A DNA stretch of 64,000 bases from VXNE01 sp965208745 (GTDB lineage Bacteria; Pseudomonadota; Gammaproteobacteria; Pseudomonadales; Azotimanducaceae), in the NCBI GenBank assembly GCA_965208745.1, contig CBDBPN010000004.1, positions 1,426,001 through 1,490,000 of the forward strand, written 5' to 3'. A model generated the notes under the pieces. The model was not told the origin of the DNA. It did not search any database and saw nothing but the letters and a program-made list of their open reading frames with translations. Below are positions 16,246 to 24,053 of the stretch, one piece after another. Positions within the stretch are counted from its first letter, which is position 1. The number at the start of each line of letters is the position of its first letter. Made by a program: the position numbers and the translations under genes.

Positions 16246-17757
16246 ATGCACCATGAGGCAACCGAGACGGGAACCGGCGCCCGGAAGCTGTTTCGCCAGC
16301 CGGCAGGGTGTCGGACGTCGCGCGACAGCGCGATGCCCGACGACGTGCTGGAACGGCCTGGGCTGGGGCCAGAGGCGGCGCCCGTCAGGGCGGCGGCTTC
16401 GGCGGCGATACCGAGAAGTGCCGCGGCCGTAGCCGCCGTCGGAGCCGTCCTCTGCGCCGCCACCGTCAGCGCGGAGGTGAGCGCCGAGTCGCAGTTCGTG
16501 CTCAACACCTTCTCGTTCCTCGTCTGGGGCGCCCTGGTGATGTGGATGTGCGCCGGCTTCACGATGCTCGAAGCGGGGTCCGTGCGCACCAAGAACGCGT
16601 CGGTGATCTGTCTGAAGAACATCGGCCTGTACTCCATCGCGGGGCTCGCCTACTACCTCATCGGGTACAACCTCATGTACACCGACGTCGGCAGCCTGAT
16701 CGGCACGGTCCAGTTCGGCTACGGCCCGTCCGACGCGGAACGCTCCCTGCTCGCAGGCGAGGAGTCGGCCGCCGGCCCGGTGGTCGACCAGGGCTACTCC
16801 ACGATGTCCGACTGGTTCTTCCAGATGGTGTTCGTGGCGACCGCCGCGTCCATCGTCTCCGGCACGCTGGCGGAGCGGGTGAAGCTGTGGTCCTTCTTCG
16901 CGTTCACCGCCGTGCTGACCGCCATCGTCTACCCGGTCGTGGGCGCCTGGACCTGGGGCGGCGGCTGGCTGAGCGAAATGGGGTTCCAGGATTTCGCCGG
17001 GTCCACCATCGTGCACTCGACCGGAGGGTGGGCCGCGCTGGCGGGCGCCATGGTGGTCGGGCCGCGGCTCGGCAAGTTCCGCGCCGACGGTTCCGTCCGG
17101 TCGACGCCCCCCTCCAACGTGCCCGCGGTGACCCTCGGGGTCTTCATCCTGTGGCTCGGCTGGTTCGGGTTCAATGGGGGCTCGCAGCTGGCCCTGGCCG
17201 GCACCGTGGACGCCGTTGCCATGAGCAACGTGCTGGTCAACACGAATCTGGCGGCGGCGGCGGGCGTGATGGCCGCGGTGAGCGTGTCCCGCGCCATCCT
17301 GGGCCGGGTCGATCTCCTCGCCGTGCTGAACGGCGCCATTGCCGGGCTCGTGTCGATCACCGCCGGGCCCGACATCGTGGACCACCACTGGGCCATCGTC
17401 ATCGGCGCCATCGGCGGGATCATCTGCACCCTCGGCATGAAGCTGATGGAGTCCCTCAAGCTGGACGACGTGGTCGGCGCGGTGCCCGCACACCTCTTCG
17501 CCGGCGTCTGGGGCACCCTCGCGGTGTGCATCGCCGCGGGAGGGAACTTCGTCACGCAGCTCGTCGGCCTCCTCGCGATCGGCGTCTTCGTGTTCGCGCT
17601 TTCGTTCTTGCTTTGGATGGCGCTGAACAAGATCATGGGCGCCCGGGTTTCCCCCACCGTCGAGGAGCTCGGCCAGGACGCGGCCGAACTGGGCATAGAG
17701 GCCTACCCCGAGTTCGTCCTGATGCCCGACGACGACGGTCTGGAGGAGACGCAATGA
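16246..17757 (+). CDS. amt: ammonium transporter, Amt family
   Basis: This is a membrane channel for ammonium uptake, 503 residues from the chosen ATG at 16246, which has GGGGAGAGG just upstream. A start 22 codons earlier is possible. A cleavable leader probably covers an Ala-rich stretch that ends at about ATVSAE. Eleven transmembrane helices follow. The twin pore histidines are visible in IVHSTGGWAALAG and in VPAHLFAGVWGTLA, and the conserved LEAGSVRTKN segment follows TM1. The C-terminal tail is the usual VSPTVEELGQDAAELGIEAYPEF. No glnK gene is adjacent, although that is the common partner of amt, so PII control would have to come from elsewhere. Confidence 0.95.
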   Translation: MHHEATETGTGARKLFRQPAGCRTSRDSAMPDDVLERPGLGPEAAPVRAAASAAIPRSAAAVAAVGAVLCAATVSAEVSAESQFVLNTFSFLVWGALVMWMCAGFTMLEAGSVRTKNASVICLKNIGLYSIAGLAYYLIGYNLMYTDVGSLIGTVQFGYGPSDAERSLLAGEESAAGPVVDQGYSTMSDWFFQMVFVATAASIVSGTLAERVKLWSFFAFTAVLTAIVYPVVGAWTWGGGWLSEMGFQDFAGSTIVHSTGGWAALAGAMVVGPRLGKFRADGSVRSTPPSNVPAVTLGVFILWLGWFGFNGGSQLALAGTVDAVAMSNVLVNTNLAAAAGVMAAVSVSRAILGRVDLLAVLNGAIAGLVSITAGPDIVDHHWAIVIGAIGGIICTLGMKLMESLKLDDVVGAVPAHLFAGVWGTLAVCIAAGGNFVTQLVGLLAIGVFVFALSFLLWMALNKIMGARVSPTVEELGQDAAELGIEAYPEFVLMPDDDGLEETQ

Positions 17758-17862
17758 CCCGGAACGCCAACGGGCGCGCCGAAGCAAGTCCGAAGCAACC
17801 GAAGCAACGCGCGCCATGCAACCCCGGCCGTCCTTGGGCTAACATGTAGGCAGGAGGCACCC

Positions 17863-18201
17863 ATGGAAATCGCTACCGAACGAGACGGTGGAACGCTCTT
17901 CCTGACGGTGTCGGGCCGCATAGACGGCCTGAACGCCCATGAATTTCAGGACTCGGCGACCGGCGCGATCGAAGATGCCGACGGCAACGTCATCCTGGAC
18001 TTCGAGAACGTTTCCTACATCAGCAGCGCGGGCCTCCGGGCCGTGCTGCTGATCGCCAAGACGGTGCGCGAGCGGCACGCGCAGTTCGCGGTCTGCTCGC
18101 TCACCAAGCTGGTCGACGAGGTCTTTCGGATCAGCGGCTTCGACAACATCGTGCCGATCCACGAGACGCGGGCGGCAGCGGTGGCGGCTGCGCAACGCTG
18201 A
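17863..18201 (+). CDS. STAS domain protein, anti-sigma factor antagonist-like
   Basis: The 112-residue single STAS domain starts at an ATG preceded by AGGAGG. The conserved phosphorylation-site loop is YISSAGLRAVL, where the second Ser corresponds to the residue phosphorylated in SpoIIAA-type antagonists. The DFENV strand before it is typical. Such proteins bind anti-sigma kinases or regulate transporters and polysaccharide export. No kinase or phosphatase partner gene is adjacent; upstream is the ammonium transporter, 105 bases away. The partner and pathway are unknown. Confidence 0.9.
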   Translation: MEIATERDGGTLFLTVSGRIDGLNAHEFQDSATGAIEDADGNVILDFENVSYISSAGLRAVLLIAKTVRERHAQFAVCSLTKLVDEVFRISGFDNIVPIHETRAAAVAAAQR

Positions 18202-18215
18202 AACGCTGAAGCGGG

Positions 18216-18231
18216 GCCCGCTCAGGCGGGC
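18216..18231. terminator. hairpin at the STAS/MATE convergent junction
   Basis: GCCCGC and GCGGGC flank a TCAG loop that contains the MATE stop codon on the minus strand. The overlapping AGCGGG/CCCGCT word at 18210-18222 allows an alternative fold. There is no U-tract. It fits a 3'-end structure shared by the two converging genes. Confidence 0.35.
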
Positions 18232-19574
18232 GCCAGTCGACGCCGTTCGCGCGCGATCGTCCGGGCATTCCACGTTCGTGCCCAGAGGCCGACGATCACG
18301 TTGGTGCAGGCCATCGCCACGAACACCCCGGTGTAGCCGAAGTAGCGGCTGCCGAGCAGCGCCAGCGGCACGTAGAAGACGAACAGCCGGAGCACGGACA
18401 GGCACAGCGCCGGCAACGGCTTCGACATGGCGTTGAAGGCGCCGTTGGCGACGTTGGTCATGCCGATGAAGCCGATGGTCAGCGGGATAATGTAGAGGTA
18501 CGTCGTCGCCGTCGCGACCACCCCGGGCTCGTCGTTGATGAGCGAGACGAACGTGAAGCCGCCGATCCACATGACGCAGGCCGCGATCGCGCCCCACGCC
18601 AGGCAGTACCGGTAGCAGATCGCGAGCGCGCGGCCGACCCGGTCGAAGCGTCGCGCACCCCAGTTCTGGCCCACCAGCGGCGCCGTACTCGAAGAGATGC
18701 CGATGACCACCATGAACACCACCGCCTCGATGCGCGCCGCGACTCCGAAACCGGCGACCACCGCCGTGCCGAGTCCCGCCAGGAGACGGGTGATCACGGC
18801 GGTGGCCAGCGGTTCGATGACGTTCGTCGCCATGGCCGGAATGCCCACGTGCAGGATGACCCGCGTGGAAGCGACCAGTCCCTTGAGCGAGCGCCGCAGC
18901 ATGCGCTCCCGCACGGCGAACCAGTAGACCGTCAGCAGAAAGGCCAGCGAACGCGCCACCGCGAACGCCCACGCCGCGCCTTCCACGCCGAGCGCCGGCA
19001 GGCCGGCCCACCCGAAGATCAGGAACGGGCCGATCGCGACCTGCAGCACGGACCCCAGGGTGAGGACATAGCCGGGGAAGACCGGGTCGCCGATGGAGCG
19101 CATGTACAGCGTGCCGGCCATCGACAGTCCGAACAGCGGAAAGCCGATCGACCACACGTGGGCGTATGCCACCACGAGTTCCAGGACTTCGCCCCGCGCG
19201 CCGAGCAGGTGGAACAGGGGTCTGGCAAAGCCGGCGAGGAGCGACGCGCAGCCCACCGTGAAGATCAGCACGAGCAGCAGCCCGTGTGTCGTCAGCACGG
19301 CCGCACGTTCCCGGTCGCCCACGCCCACGGCCCGCGCCACCCGCACCCCGCCGCCGAGCGTCAGCCCCCGGGTCATGGCGCCGAGGGCCATCACCGCGGG
19401 AAAGGTGAACGTCACCGCGGCGAGCGCCTCCGTGCCCACGATGCCGAGATAGACCGCCTCGACGAACTGCGCGAGCGTCATCGCCAGGAAGCCGAGGATC
19501 ATGAACCCGGACAGGCGGACGACGTGGCGCGAGAGGTCGCCCTCGGTGAAGCTCGCGTCCGACCGCTCAGCCAT
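18222..19574 (-). CDS. MATE family multidrug/sodium antiporter
   Basis: The 450-residue protein has twelve predicted transmembrane helices in two related six-helix halves, the hallmark of MATE exporters. Helix-rich stretches include FMILGFLAMTLAQFVEAVYL in TM1 and the repeated MTRGLTLGGGVRVARAVG and ISSSTAPLVGQNWGARRFDRVGRA loops, where the G-x-N/G-x-G-x-R-x-x-R pattern is the family signature between helices 2-3 and 8-9. It exports cationic or polar compounds in exchange for protons or sodium at the inner membrane. It ends almost against the STAS gene and starts 67 bases from the divergent VOC gene. Confidence 0.93.
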   Translation of the reverse strand: MAERSDASFTEGDLSRHVVRLSGFMILGFLAMTLAQFVEAVYLGIVGTEALAAVTFTFPAVMALGAMTRGLTLGGGVRVARAVGVGDRERAAVLTTHGLLLVLIFTVGCASLLAGFARPLFHLLGARGEVLELVVAYAHVWSIGFPLFGLSMAGTLYMRSIGDPVFPGYVLTLGSVLQVAIGPFLIFGWAGLPALGVEGAAWAFAVARSLAFLLTVYWFAVRERMLRRSLKGLVASTRVILHVGIPAMATNVIEPLATAVITRLLAGLGTAVVAGFGVAARIEAVVFMVVIGISSSTAPLVGQNWGARRFDRVGRALAICYRYCLAWGAIAACVMWIGGFTFVSLINDEPGVVATATTYLYIIPLTIGFIGMTNVANGAFNAMSKPLPALCLSVLRLFVFYVPLALLGSRYFGYTGVFVAMACTNVIVGLWARTWNARTIARERRRLAPA

Positions 19575-19641
19575 GGGACGAGCGGCGCAACGGTGCTAAG
19601 TTATCGACGGTCGTCCAGGTCGCGGAGCCCCGGAGAAAGCC

Positions 19642-20016
19642 ATGACCGATTCCACCCGCCCCGTCTTCGCCGTAGGCCACCTGGCCATGCCCGTCGAGGA
19701 TGTCCACTCCGCCTACGGGTTCTTCGTGCGGCACGGCATGCGCGCGATCCTCGAGCGGGACGATTTCGGCATCCTCGAGCTCCGGGGCGGCACCCACCTC
19801 ATCCTCACGAAATCCGACGACGCCATCACCGAGGGCGAGCGCGCGCCGTTCGACCTGATGGTCGATGACGTCGACGCTGTGCACGCGGCGTTCGTCGCGG
19901 ACGGCGTGGAGGCCACGGACATCGAACGGGGCAGGATCCACGACTCTTTCCAGGTCAGAGGGCCGTCCGGGTACTCCATTCCGATCAACTCCTCGCACGC
20001 GGTGGGCGTCGTCTGA
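19642..20016 (+). CDS. VOC superfamily protein (glyoxalase/bleomycin-resistance fold)
   Basis: The 124-residue protein begins FAVGHLAMPVEDVHSAYGFFVRHG, the first beta-alpha unit of a VOC domain. It contains LELRGGTHLIL and ends with FQVRGPSGYSIPIN, the metal-side strand. The usual final Glu ligand is not obvious (Ser/Ile at that place), so metal binding may be altered. An ATG with GGAGAAAG upstream supports the start. It is divergent from the MATE gene. Function is not assignable beyond the fold. Confidence 0.82.
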   Translation: MTDSTRPVFAVGHLAMPVEDVHSAYGFFVRHGMRAILERDDFGILELRGGTHLILTKSDDAITEGERAPFDLMVDDVDAVHAAFVADGVEATDIERGRIHDSFQVRGPSGYSIPINSSHAVGVV

Positions 20017-20092
20017 CAAAACGCGCCCAGCAGCCGGTTCGCCGCTTCGCTGCCGCTGTGCGCCGAAGCCGCCGGCGGCCCAGCCCCACCGA

Positions 20093-20153
20093 CCGTGCAT
20101 GGAACAACCGGCGGCGGCCGCTGCGCTTCCGTAGCCGTTTGCTCCATGCACGG
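20093..20153. repeat. 20-bp imperfect inverted repeat (18/20) with 21-bp loop
   Basis: The arms 20093-20112 and 20134-20153 pair at 18 of 20 positions (CCGTGCATGGAACAACCGGC against the complement of the right arm). They lie between the VOC gene and recQ, both on the plus strand. The long stem could be a terminator for the VOC gene or a small structured RNA. There is no U-tract. Confidence 0.55.
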
Positions 20154-20203
20154 GTAGCCGATTTCCTATGGGGCGGCGGGACGCCGCGCCCTATAGTAGC
20201 CCC

Positions 20204-22057
20204 GTGAACAGCAGCCCCGTGATCGAACGCGCCCGCGAACTGTTGCGCACGGTGTACGGATACCCCGGGTTCCGCGGCCGGCAGGAGGACGTCGTGCGTA
20301 CGGTGACCGAGGGCCGCGACGCCCTCGTGCTGATGCCGACGGGCGGCGGGAAGTCCCTCTGCTACCAGTTGCCCGCGCTACTGCGGGAAGGAGTCGGCGT
20401 CGTGGTGTCGCCGCTCATCGCGCTGATGCAGGACCAGGTCGCGGCGCTCCGCCAGCTCGGGGTGCGGGCCAGCTTCCTCAACTCCTCGCTCCCGCCACGC
20501 GAACAGGCCGAGGTGATCGGCGACCTCAAGACGGGGCGGCTCGACCTCCTGTACCTGGCCCCGGAGCGCCTGCTCCAGGAAGAGACCCTGGAGCTGCTCG
20601 GCACCGTGCGCCTCGCCCTGGTCGCCATCGACGAGGCGCACTGCGTGTCCCAGTGGGGGCACGACTTCCGGCAGGACTACCTGGGACTGCATGTCCTGGG
20701 CGAGCGCTTCCCCGGGGTGCCGCGCATCGCCCTCACGGCCACCGCCGACGCGCGCACCCGCGAGGAGATTCTCGAGCGGCTCCGGTTGCCCCGCGCGGCG
20801 CGTTTCGTGAGCGGCTTCGACCGGCCGAACATCCGCTACGCCGTGCACGCGAAGGCCGACGCGGGCCGCCAGCTCGTCGACTTCCTCGAGGCCCGGCGCG
20901 GGCGTGCGGGGATCGTCTACGCGATGACCCGCAAGAGGGTGGAGGACACGGCGCGGATGCTGGCCGAGCGCGGGTTCGACGCGCTCCCCTACCACGCGGG
21001 GCTGCCGTCTGACGTCCGGGCCAGGCACCAGGAGCGCTTCCTGCGGGAAGACGGCATCGTCATGGCGGCGACGATCGCCTTCGGCATGGGCATCGACAAG
21101 CCGGACGTTCGCTTCGTCGCCCACATCGATCTTCCGAAGAGCGTCGAGTCGTACTACCAGGAGACCGGCCGTGCCGGCCGCGACGGCGAACCGGCGGACG
21201 CGTGGATGATCTACGGGCTCCAGGACGTCGTCCGCCTCGCCCAGATGGTCGAGCAGTCCGAAGCCGACGACGCGCGCAAGCGGATCGAACGGGTCAGGCT
21301 GGACGCGCTGCTCGGATGGTGCGAGATCACCGAGTGCCGGCGTCGGGCTCTCCTGCAGTATTTCGGCGACGACCTTCCGGACGACTGCGGCAACTGCGAC
21401 ATCTGCCTCGACCCGCCCCGCACCTGGGACGGCACCATCGAGGCGCAGAAACTCCTGTCCTGCGTCTACCGCACGGGCCAGCGGTTCGGCGCCGGCCACG
21501 TGATCGATGTCCTGCGCGGCAAGGAGACGGAGAAGATCCTGGCCCGGCGTCACGAGCGTCTGAGCACCTACGGCATCGGCAAGGAGTTCGCGGACACGCA
21601 GTGGCGCTCCATCGTGCGGCAACTGATCGTGCAGGGTTACCTGCGTTCCGACCCCGAGCGCTTCGGGGCCCTGTCCCTCACGCGGAAGTCACGGCCGCTG
21701 CTGCGGGGCGACGAGCGAATCCTGCTGCGCGAGGACGCCTCCCCGAAACGGCCCGGCAAGGTCACCCGCAAGACTGACTACGACCCGGGGCCGGAAGACC
21801 TCCCCCTGTGGGAGGCCCTGCGCGCCTGCCGCCAGGAACTCGCCGCCGCAGCCGACGTGCCGCCGTACGTCGTCTTCCACGACGCGACGCTCCGCGAGAT
21901 GGTGCGCGTGAAACCCGCTTCGGCGCAGGAACTGCTCGCGCTGCACGGTGTCGGGGAGGCCAAGCTCAAGCGGTACGGCGCGGCGTTTCTCGGGGTGCTG
22001 GCGGACTATCGGGCGGGGGGCGAGGAGGACGGCGTGCCGGGCTCCGCGGGAGGGTAG
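20204..22057 (+). CDS. recQ: ATP-dependent DNA helicase RecQ
   Basis: This 3'-5' helicase of the RecF repair pathway has about 617 residues. Walker A PTGGGKS lies at about 44-50 and the DEAH box at 143-146. The second RecA domain has GMGIDKPDVRFVAHIDLPKS and the arginine finger segment QETGRAGRDGEPA. The RQC zinc site is CRRRALLQYFGD then CGNCDIC near 395, and the HRDC domain occupies about 535-610 (LFALHGVGEAKLKRYG-like). I start at the GTG at 20204 (VNSSPVIERAREL) because the 12 residues upstream from the ATG at 20168 look non-conserved. That choice is uncertain. Confidence 0.95.
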   Translation: MNSSPVIERARELLRTVYGYPGFRGRQEDVVRTVTEGRDALVLMPTGGGKSLCYQLPALLREGVGVVVSPLIALMQDQVAALRQLGVRASFLNSSLPPREQAEVIGDLKTGRLDLLYLAPERLLQEETLELLGTVRLALVAIDEAHCVSQWGHDFRQDYLGLHVLGERFPGVPRIALTATADARTREEILERLRLPRAARFVSGFDRPNIRYAVHAKADAGRQLVDFLEARRGRAGIVYAMTRKRVEDTARMLAERGFDALPYHAGLPSDVRARHQERFLREDGIVMAATIAFGMGIDKPDVRFVAHIDLPKSVESYYQETGRAGRDGEPADAWMIYGLQDVVRLAQMVEQSEADDARKRIERVRLDALLGWCEITECRRRALLQYFGDDLPDDCGNCDICLDPPRTWDGTIEAQKLLSCVYRTGQRFGAGHVIDVLRGKETEKILARRHERLSTYGIGKEFADTQWRSIVRQLIVQGYLRSDPERFGALSLTRKSRPLLRGDERILLREDASPKRPGKVTRKTDYDPGPEDLPLWEALRACRQELAAAADVPPYVVFHDATLREMVRVKPASAQELLALHGVGEAKLKRYGAAFLGVLADYRAGGEEDGVPGSAGG

Positions 22058-22072
22058 CGCGACTTGTCGCGC
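22057..22072 (+). terminator. hairpin directly after recQ stop
   Basis: GCGCGAC and GTCGCGC pair perfectly around a TT loop, beginning at the last base of the recQ stop codon. The downstream GTCCCGATTTT gives a short, late T-run, so it is a weak intrinsic terminator candidate that separates recQ from the toxin-antitoxin operon. Confidence 0.45.
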
Positions 22073-22080
22073 GTCCCGAT

Positions 22081-22111
22081 TTTCGTCTACTATCGCCGAT
22101 AGAAAACGAAA
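22081..22111. promoter_or_regulatory. 31-bp dyad operator upstream of the RES/Xre toxin-antitoxin operon
   Basis: Two nested inverted repeats share one centre: TTTCGT (22081-22086) pairs with ACGAAA (22106-22111), and CTATC (22090-22094) pairs with GATAG (22098-22102). The spacers are symmetric, three bases on each side and GCC at the centre. It ends 17 bases before the antitoxin ATG. This is the position and symmetry expected of an autoregulatory site bound by the antitoxin HTH domain. Confidence 0.6.
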
Positions 22112-22128
22112 GTGACGGTGCCTGCGTC

Positions 22129-22701
22129 ATGATCCATACCGATGCAGTTCCCGACCCGCGGTACTTTCACGCCCACGGGCTCAAGGCCGTCGCACCGGAG
22201 CGTCTGAACGCCGCGCTCGAAGCGGCCATCGACGAACTCGAAGTCGCGTTGTACGGCCCGAGCCGCACGGAGCTGACCGACGTCGAGACCGCCATGCTCG
22301 AAGGCGCCGGTGTGCACGTCGACGAAAGGCCGGACGACACGGATCCGATGCTGGACTACGTCACCGAGTTCGCGGCCATCCGCACGACCAGCCTCACGCC
22401 CACAGCGCTCGCCCAAAGGCTGGGAATCACGCCCGTCCGGGTGCGGCAGATGATCCGCGAGGAAGCCCTCTACGCCCTTCGGATCGGTCGACGCCTGTTC
22501 GTCCCGGTCTACCAACTCGCCGGGCAGGCCCTCGTACCCAACATCGCTCCCGTGAATCAAGCCATCGCCGATCTCGACCCGGTTTCGGCGCGACGTTGGT
22601 TCACGACGGCCGACCCGGATCTGCAGGACATGACGCCGCTTCAATGGCTGAAGGCGGGGCGGGACGTCAACGCCGTGCTCCAGGTTCTGCCTGAGCGGTA
22701 G
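22129..22701 (+). CDS. antitoxin with HTH and Xre/MbcA/ParS-type toxin-binding C-terminus
   Basis: The 190-residue protein starts at ATG 22129 (MIHTDAVPDPRYF). The centre holds a helix-turn-helix (TALAQRLGITPVRVRQMIRE, about residues 90-110). The C-terminus (SARRWFTTADPDLQDMTPLQWL then GRDVNAVLQVL) matches the MbcA/ParS/Xre antitoxin domain that contacts RES toxins. The stop overlaps the GTG start of the RES gene by one base (TAGTG), so the toxin depends on translation of the antitoxin. The operator at 22081-22111 is the probable target of its HTH. The N-terminal 80 residues are unusual for this family and may hold a separate dimerisation region. Confidence 0.82.
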   Translation: MIHTDAVPDPRYFHAHGLKAVAPERLNAALEAAIDELEVALYGPSRTELTDVETAMLEGAGVHVDERPDDTDPMLDYVTEFAAIRTTSLTPTALAQRLGITPVRVRQMIREEALYALRIGRRLFVPVYQLAGQALVPNIAPVNQAIADLDPVSARRWFTTADPDLQDMTPLQWLKAGRDVNAVLQVLPER

Positions 22702-23330
22702 TGCCCAAGGTTCCCCAGCACCCCGAACTCGACCGGCTCCGCTTCACCGATCCCGAGTGGTATTCGCTTGCGCCTGCAGAGCCGCTGTGGCGAGTGTACT
22801 TTCGGAGCGGCGCCCACCCGTCGCTCTGGAATCAGTTCCGTACCTTCGGGCCTACCGACGCGCGTTTCGACCACCAGCTCGAAGACCGGACGGACGGTCA
22901 CCGCGCAGTCATGTACCTGGCACAGAGCCCGGTCACCTGCCTCGCGGAAGCGTTCCAGAAGACCCGCACCATCCACCGCGCCGACCGCAAGCCCGCCCTG
23001 GTGGGGTTTGCGGTCAGGTCGTCCCTCAAGCTACTCGACCTCACCGGCGCCTTCCCCACTCGCATCGGCGCATCCATGGGACTGATGACCGGTGCGCGTT
23101 CAGTGGCTCGAAACTGGGCCAGAGCGCTCTACGCCGCCTACCCCGAAGCCCAAGGGTTCCGCCACCCATCATCCATGCATGCCAACGCCGTGGCGATCGT
23201 TCTGAACGATCGGGCCGATAAGCCGAAGGTGCTGCCACGGTCCCCGGGGTTCCACAAGACGCTGAACGACCCCAGCATGATCACCGTGTTGAAGAACGCC
23301 GCGCGGGAACTGGGTTACGTCCTCCGGTAG
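22701..23330 (+). CDS. RES domain toxin (NAD+ phosphorylase/degrading family)
   Basis: The 209-residue protein has the RES signature residues: Arg in LWRVYFRSG, Glu in VTCLAEAFQ and Ser in FRHPSSMHANAVAI. RES toxins deplete NAD+ and stop growth when the antitoxin is lost. It begins at GTG one base into the antitoxin stop. A family-typical WNQFRTFGPTDARFDHQ segment follows the Arg, and the protein length is normal. The gene ends flush against the convergent nuclease gene, with both stop codons inside one palindrome. Confidence 0.9.
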   Translation: MPKVPQHPELDRLRFTDPEWYSLAPAEPLWRVYFRSGAHPSLWNQFRTFGPTDARFDHQLEDRTDGHRAVMYLAQSPVTCLAEAFQKTRTIHRADRKPALVGFAVRSSLKLLDLTGAFPTRIGASMGLMTGARSVARNWARALYAAYPEAQGFRHPSSMHANAVAIVLNDRADKPKVLPRSPGFHKTLNDPSMITVLKNAARELGYVLR

Positions 23331-23337
23331 CTACCGG
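23324..23337. repeat. 14-bp perfect palindrome over two abutting stop codons
   Basis: CCGGTAGCTACCGG spans the stop of the RES gene (TAG, 23328-23330) and the stop of the nuclease gene on the other strand (23331-23333). The two genes end base to base, each with Arg as its last residue. The palindrome may serve as a minimal shared 3' end. Confidence 0.6.
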
Positions 23338-24020
23338 CACAGACGCTCGCAGGGCACTCCGTCCCCGTCCCCGTCGAGCCGGGCGAGCCCGCACCGAACG
23401 AGAAAGAAACGCGCCTCTTCGCACGACGCCATCTCGCGGCACACGGACTTCGTCCCGCAGGTCGGCGCTACCGAGGCGCCGACTGCGACTGCCGGCCGCT
23501 CCGCCTCCCGAGGGCTGGGCCGCCGCGCTCCGCGACGCCACTCCCAAGGCGGGACTGTCTGCGACTCCGGTAACGACCACAGTCCGCGCCGTCCTTCCCG
23601 CGCGACCCTCTCGTCTTCAAGCAGCCCGGCGTCCAGGGAATAGCGCCGGTACACCCAGGCGTGGCCCTCACGCACCATCTCCCGGTTGACGTCGCGATTC
23701 CCCACGTAAAGGCGGCCGAGCACGCGGCCGTACCGGTCCTCGCCCTCGGGCGCCACCCGCACGTCGCGCCGGAACACCTTGTCCGCCAGCGCTTGTCGAG
23801 CCCGAGTGCCCCAGGGTTGGCCCCGCTCCGGCGTGTCGATCGCACTCAGGCGCACTCTCGACTGCGCCCGCCGTTCCCGGTCGAGCACGGTCACCGTGTC
23901 GCCGTCGGCGACGCCAACGACGACCACATCGAGGCAGAAGACCGCGTCGCACGGGTCCGCGTATGCCGCATAAGCCGCAGATGTCACGAGGGCGAAGGCG
24001 AGCAGTCGCCACTGCTGCAT
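23331..24020 (-). CDS. secreted thermonuclease-like (SNase) protein with excalibur domain
   Basis: The 229-residue protein has a signal peptide (residues 1-21, ending AYA-D). It then has a staphylococcal nuclease fold: DGDTVTVLD (Ca ligand Asp), VRLSAIDTPERGQPWG (catalytic Arg and Glu region), EDRYGRVLGRLYV and a final helical region. The C-terminal 35 residues hold an excalibur Ca-binding motif with DGDGDGVPCE, framed by four cysteines. It is likely an exported or cell-surface nuclease. The two-domain plan SNase-excalibur is common in bacteria. The linker between the domains is Arg/Pro rich. Confidence 0.92.
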   Translation of the reverse strand: MQQWRLLAFALVTSAAYAAYADPCDAVFCLDVVVVGVADGDTVTVLDRERRAQSRVRLSAIDTPERGQPWGTRARQALADKVFRRDVRVAPEGEDRYGRVLGRLYVGNRDVNREMVREGHAWVYRRYSLDAGLLEDERVAREGRRGLWSLPESQTVPPWEWRRGARRPSPREAERPAVAVGASVAPTCGTKSVCREMASCEEARFFLVRCGLARLDGDGDGVPCERLCR

Positions 24021-24053
24021 GGCCGATCTCCTACACGGAGGGCGGCAACTATC

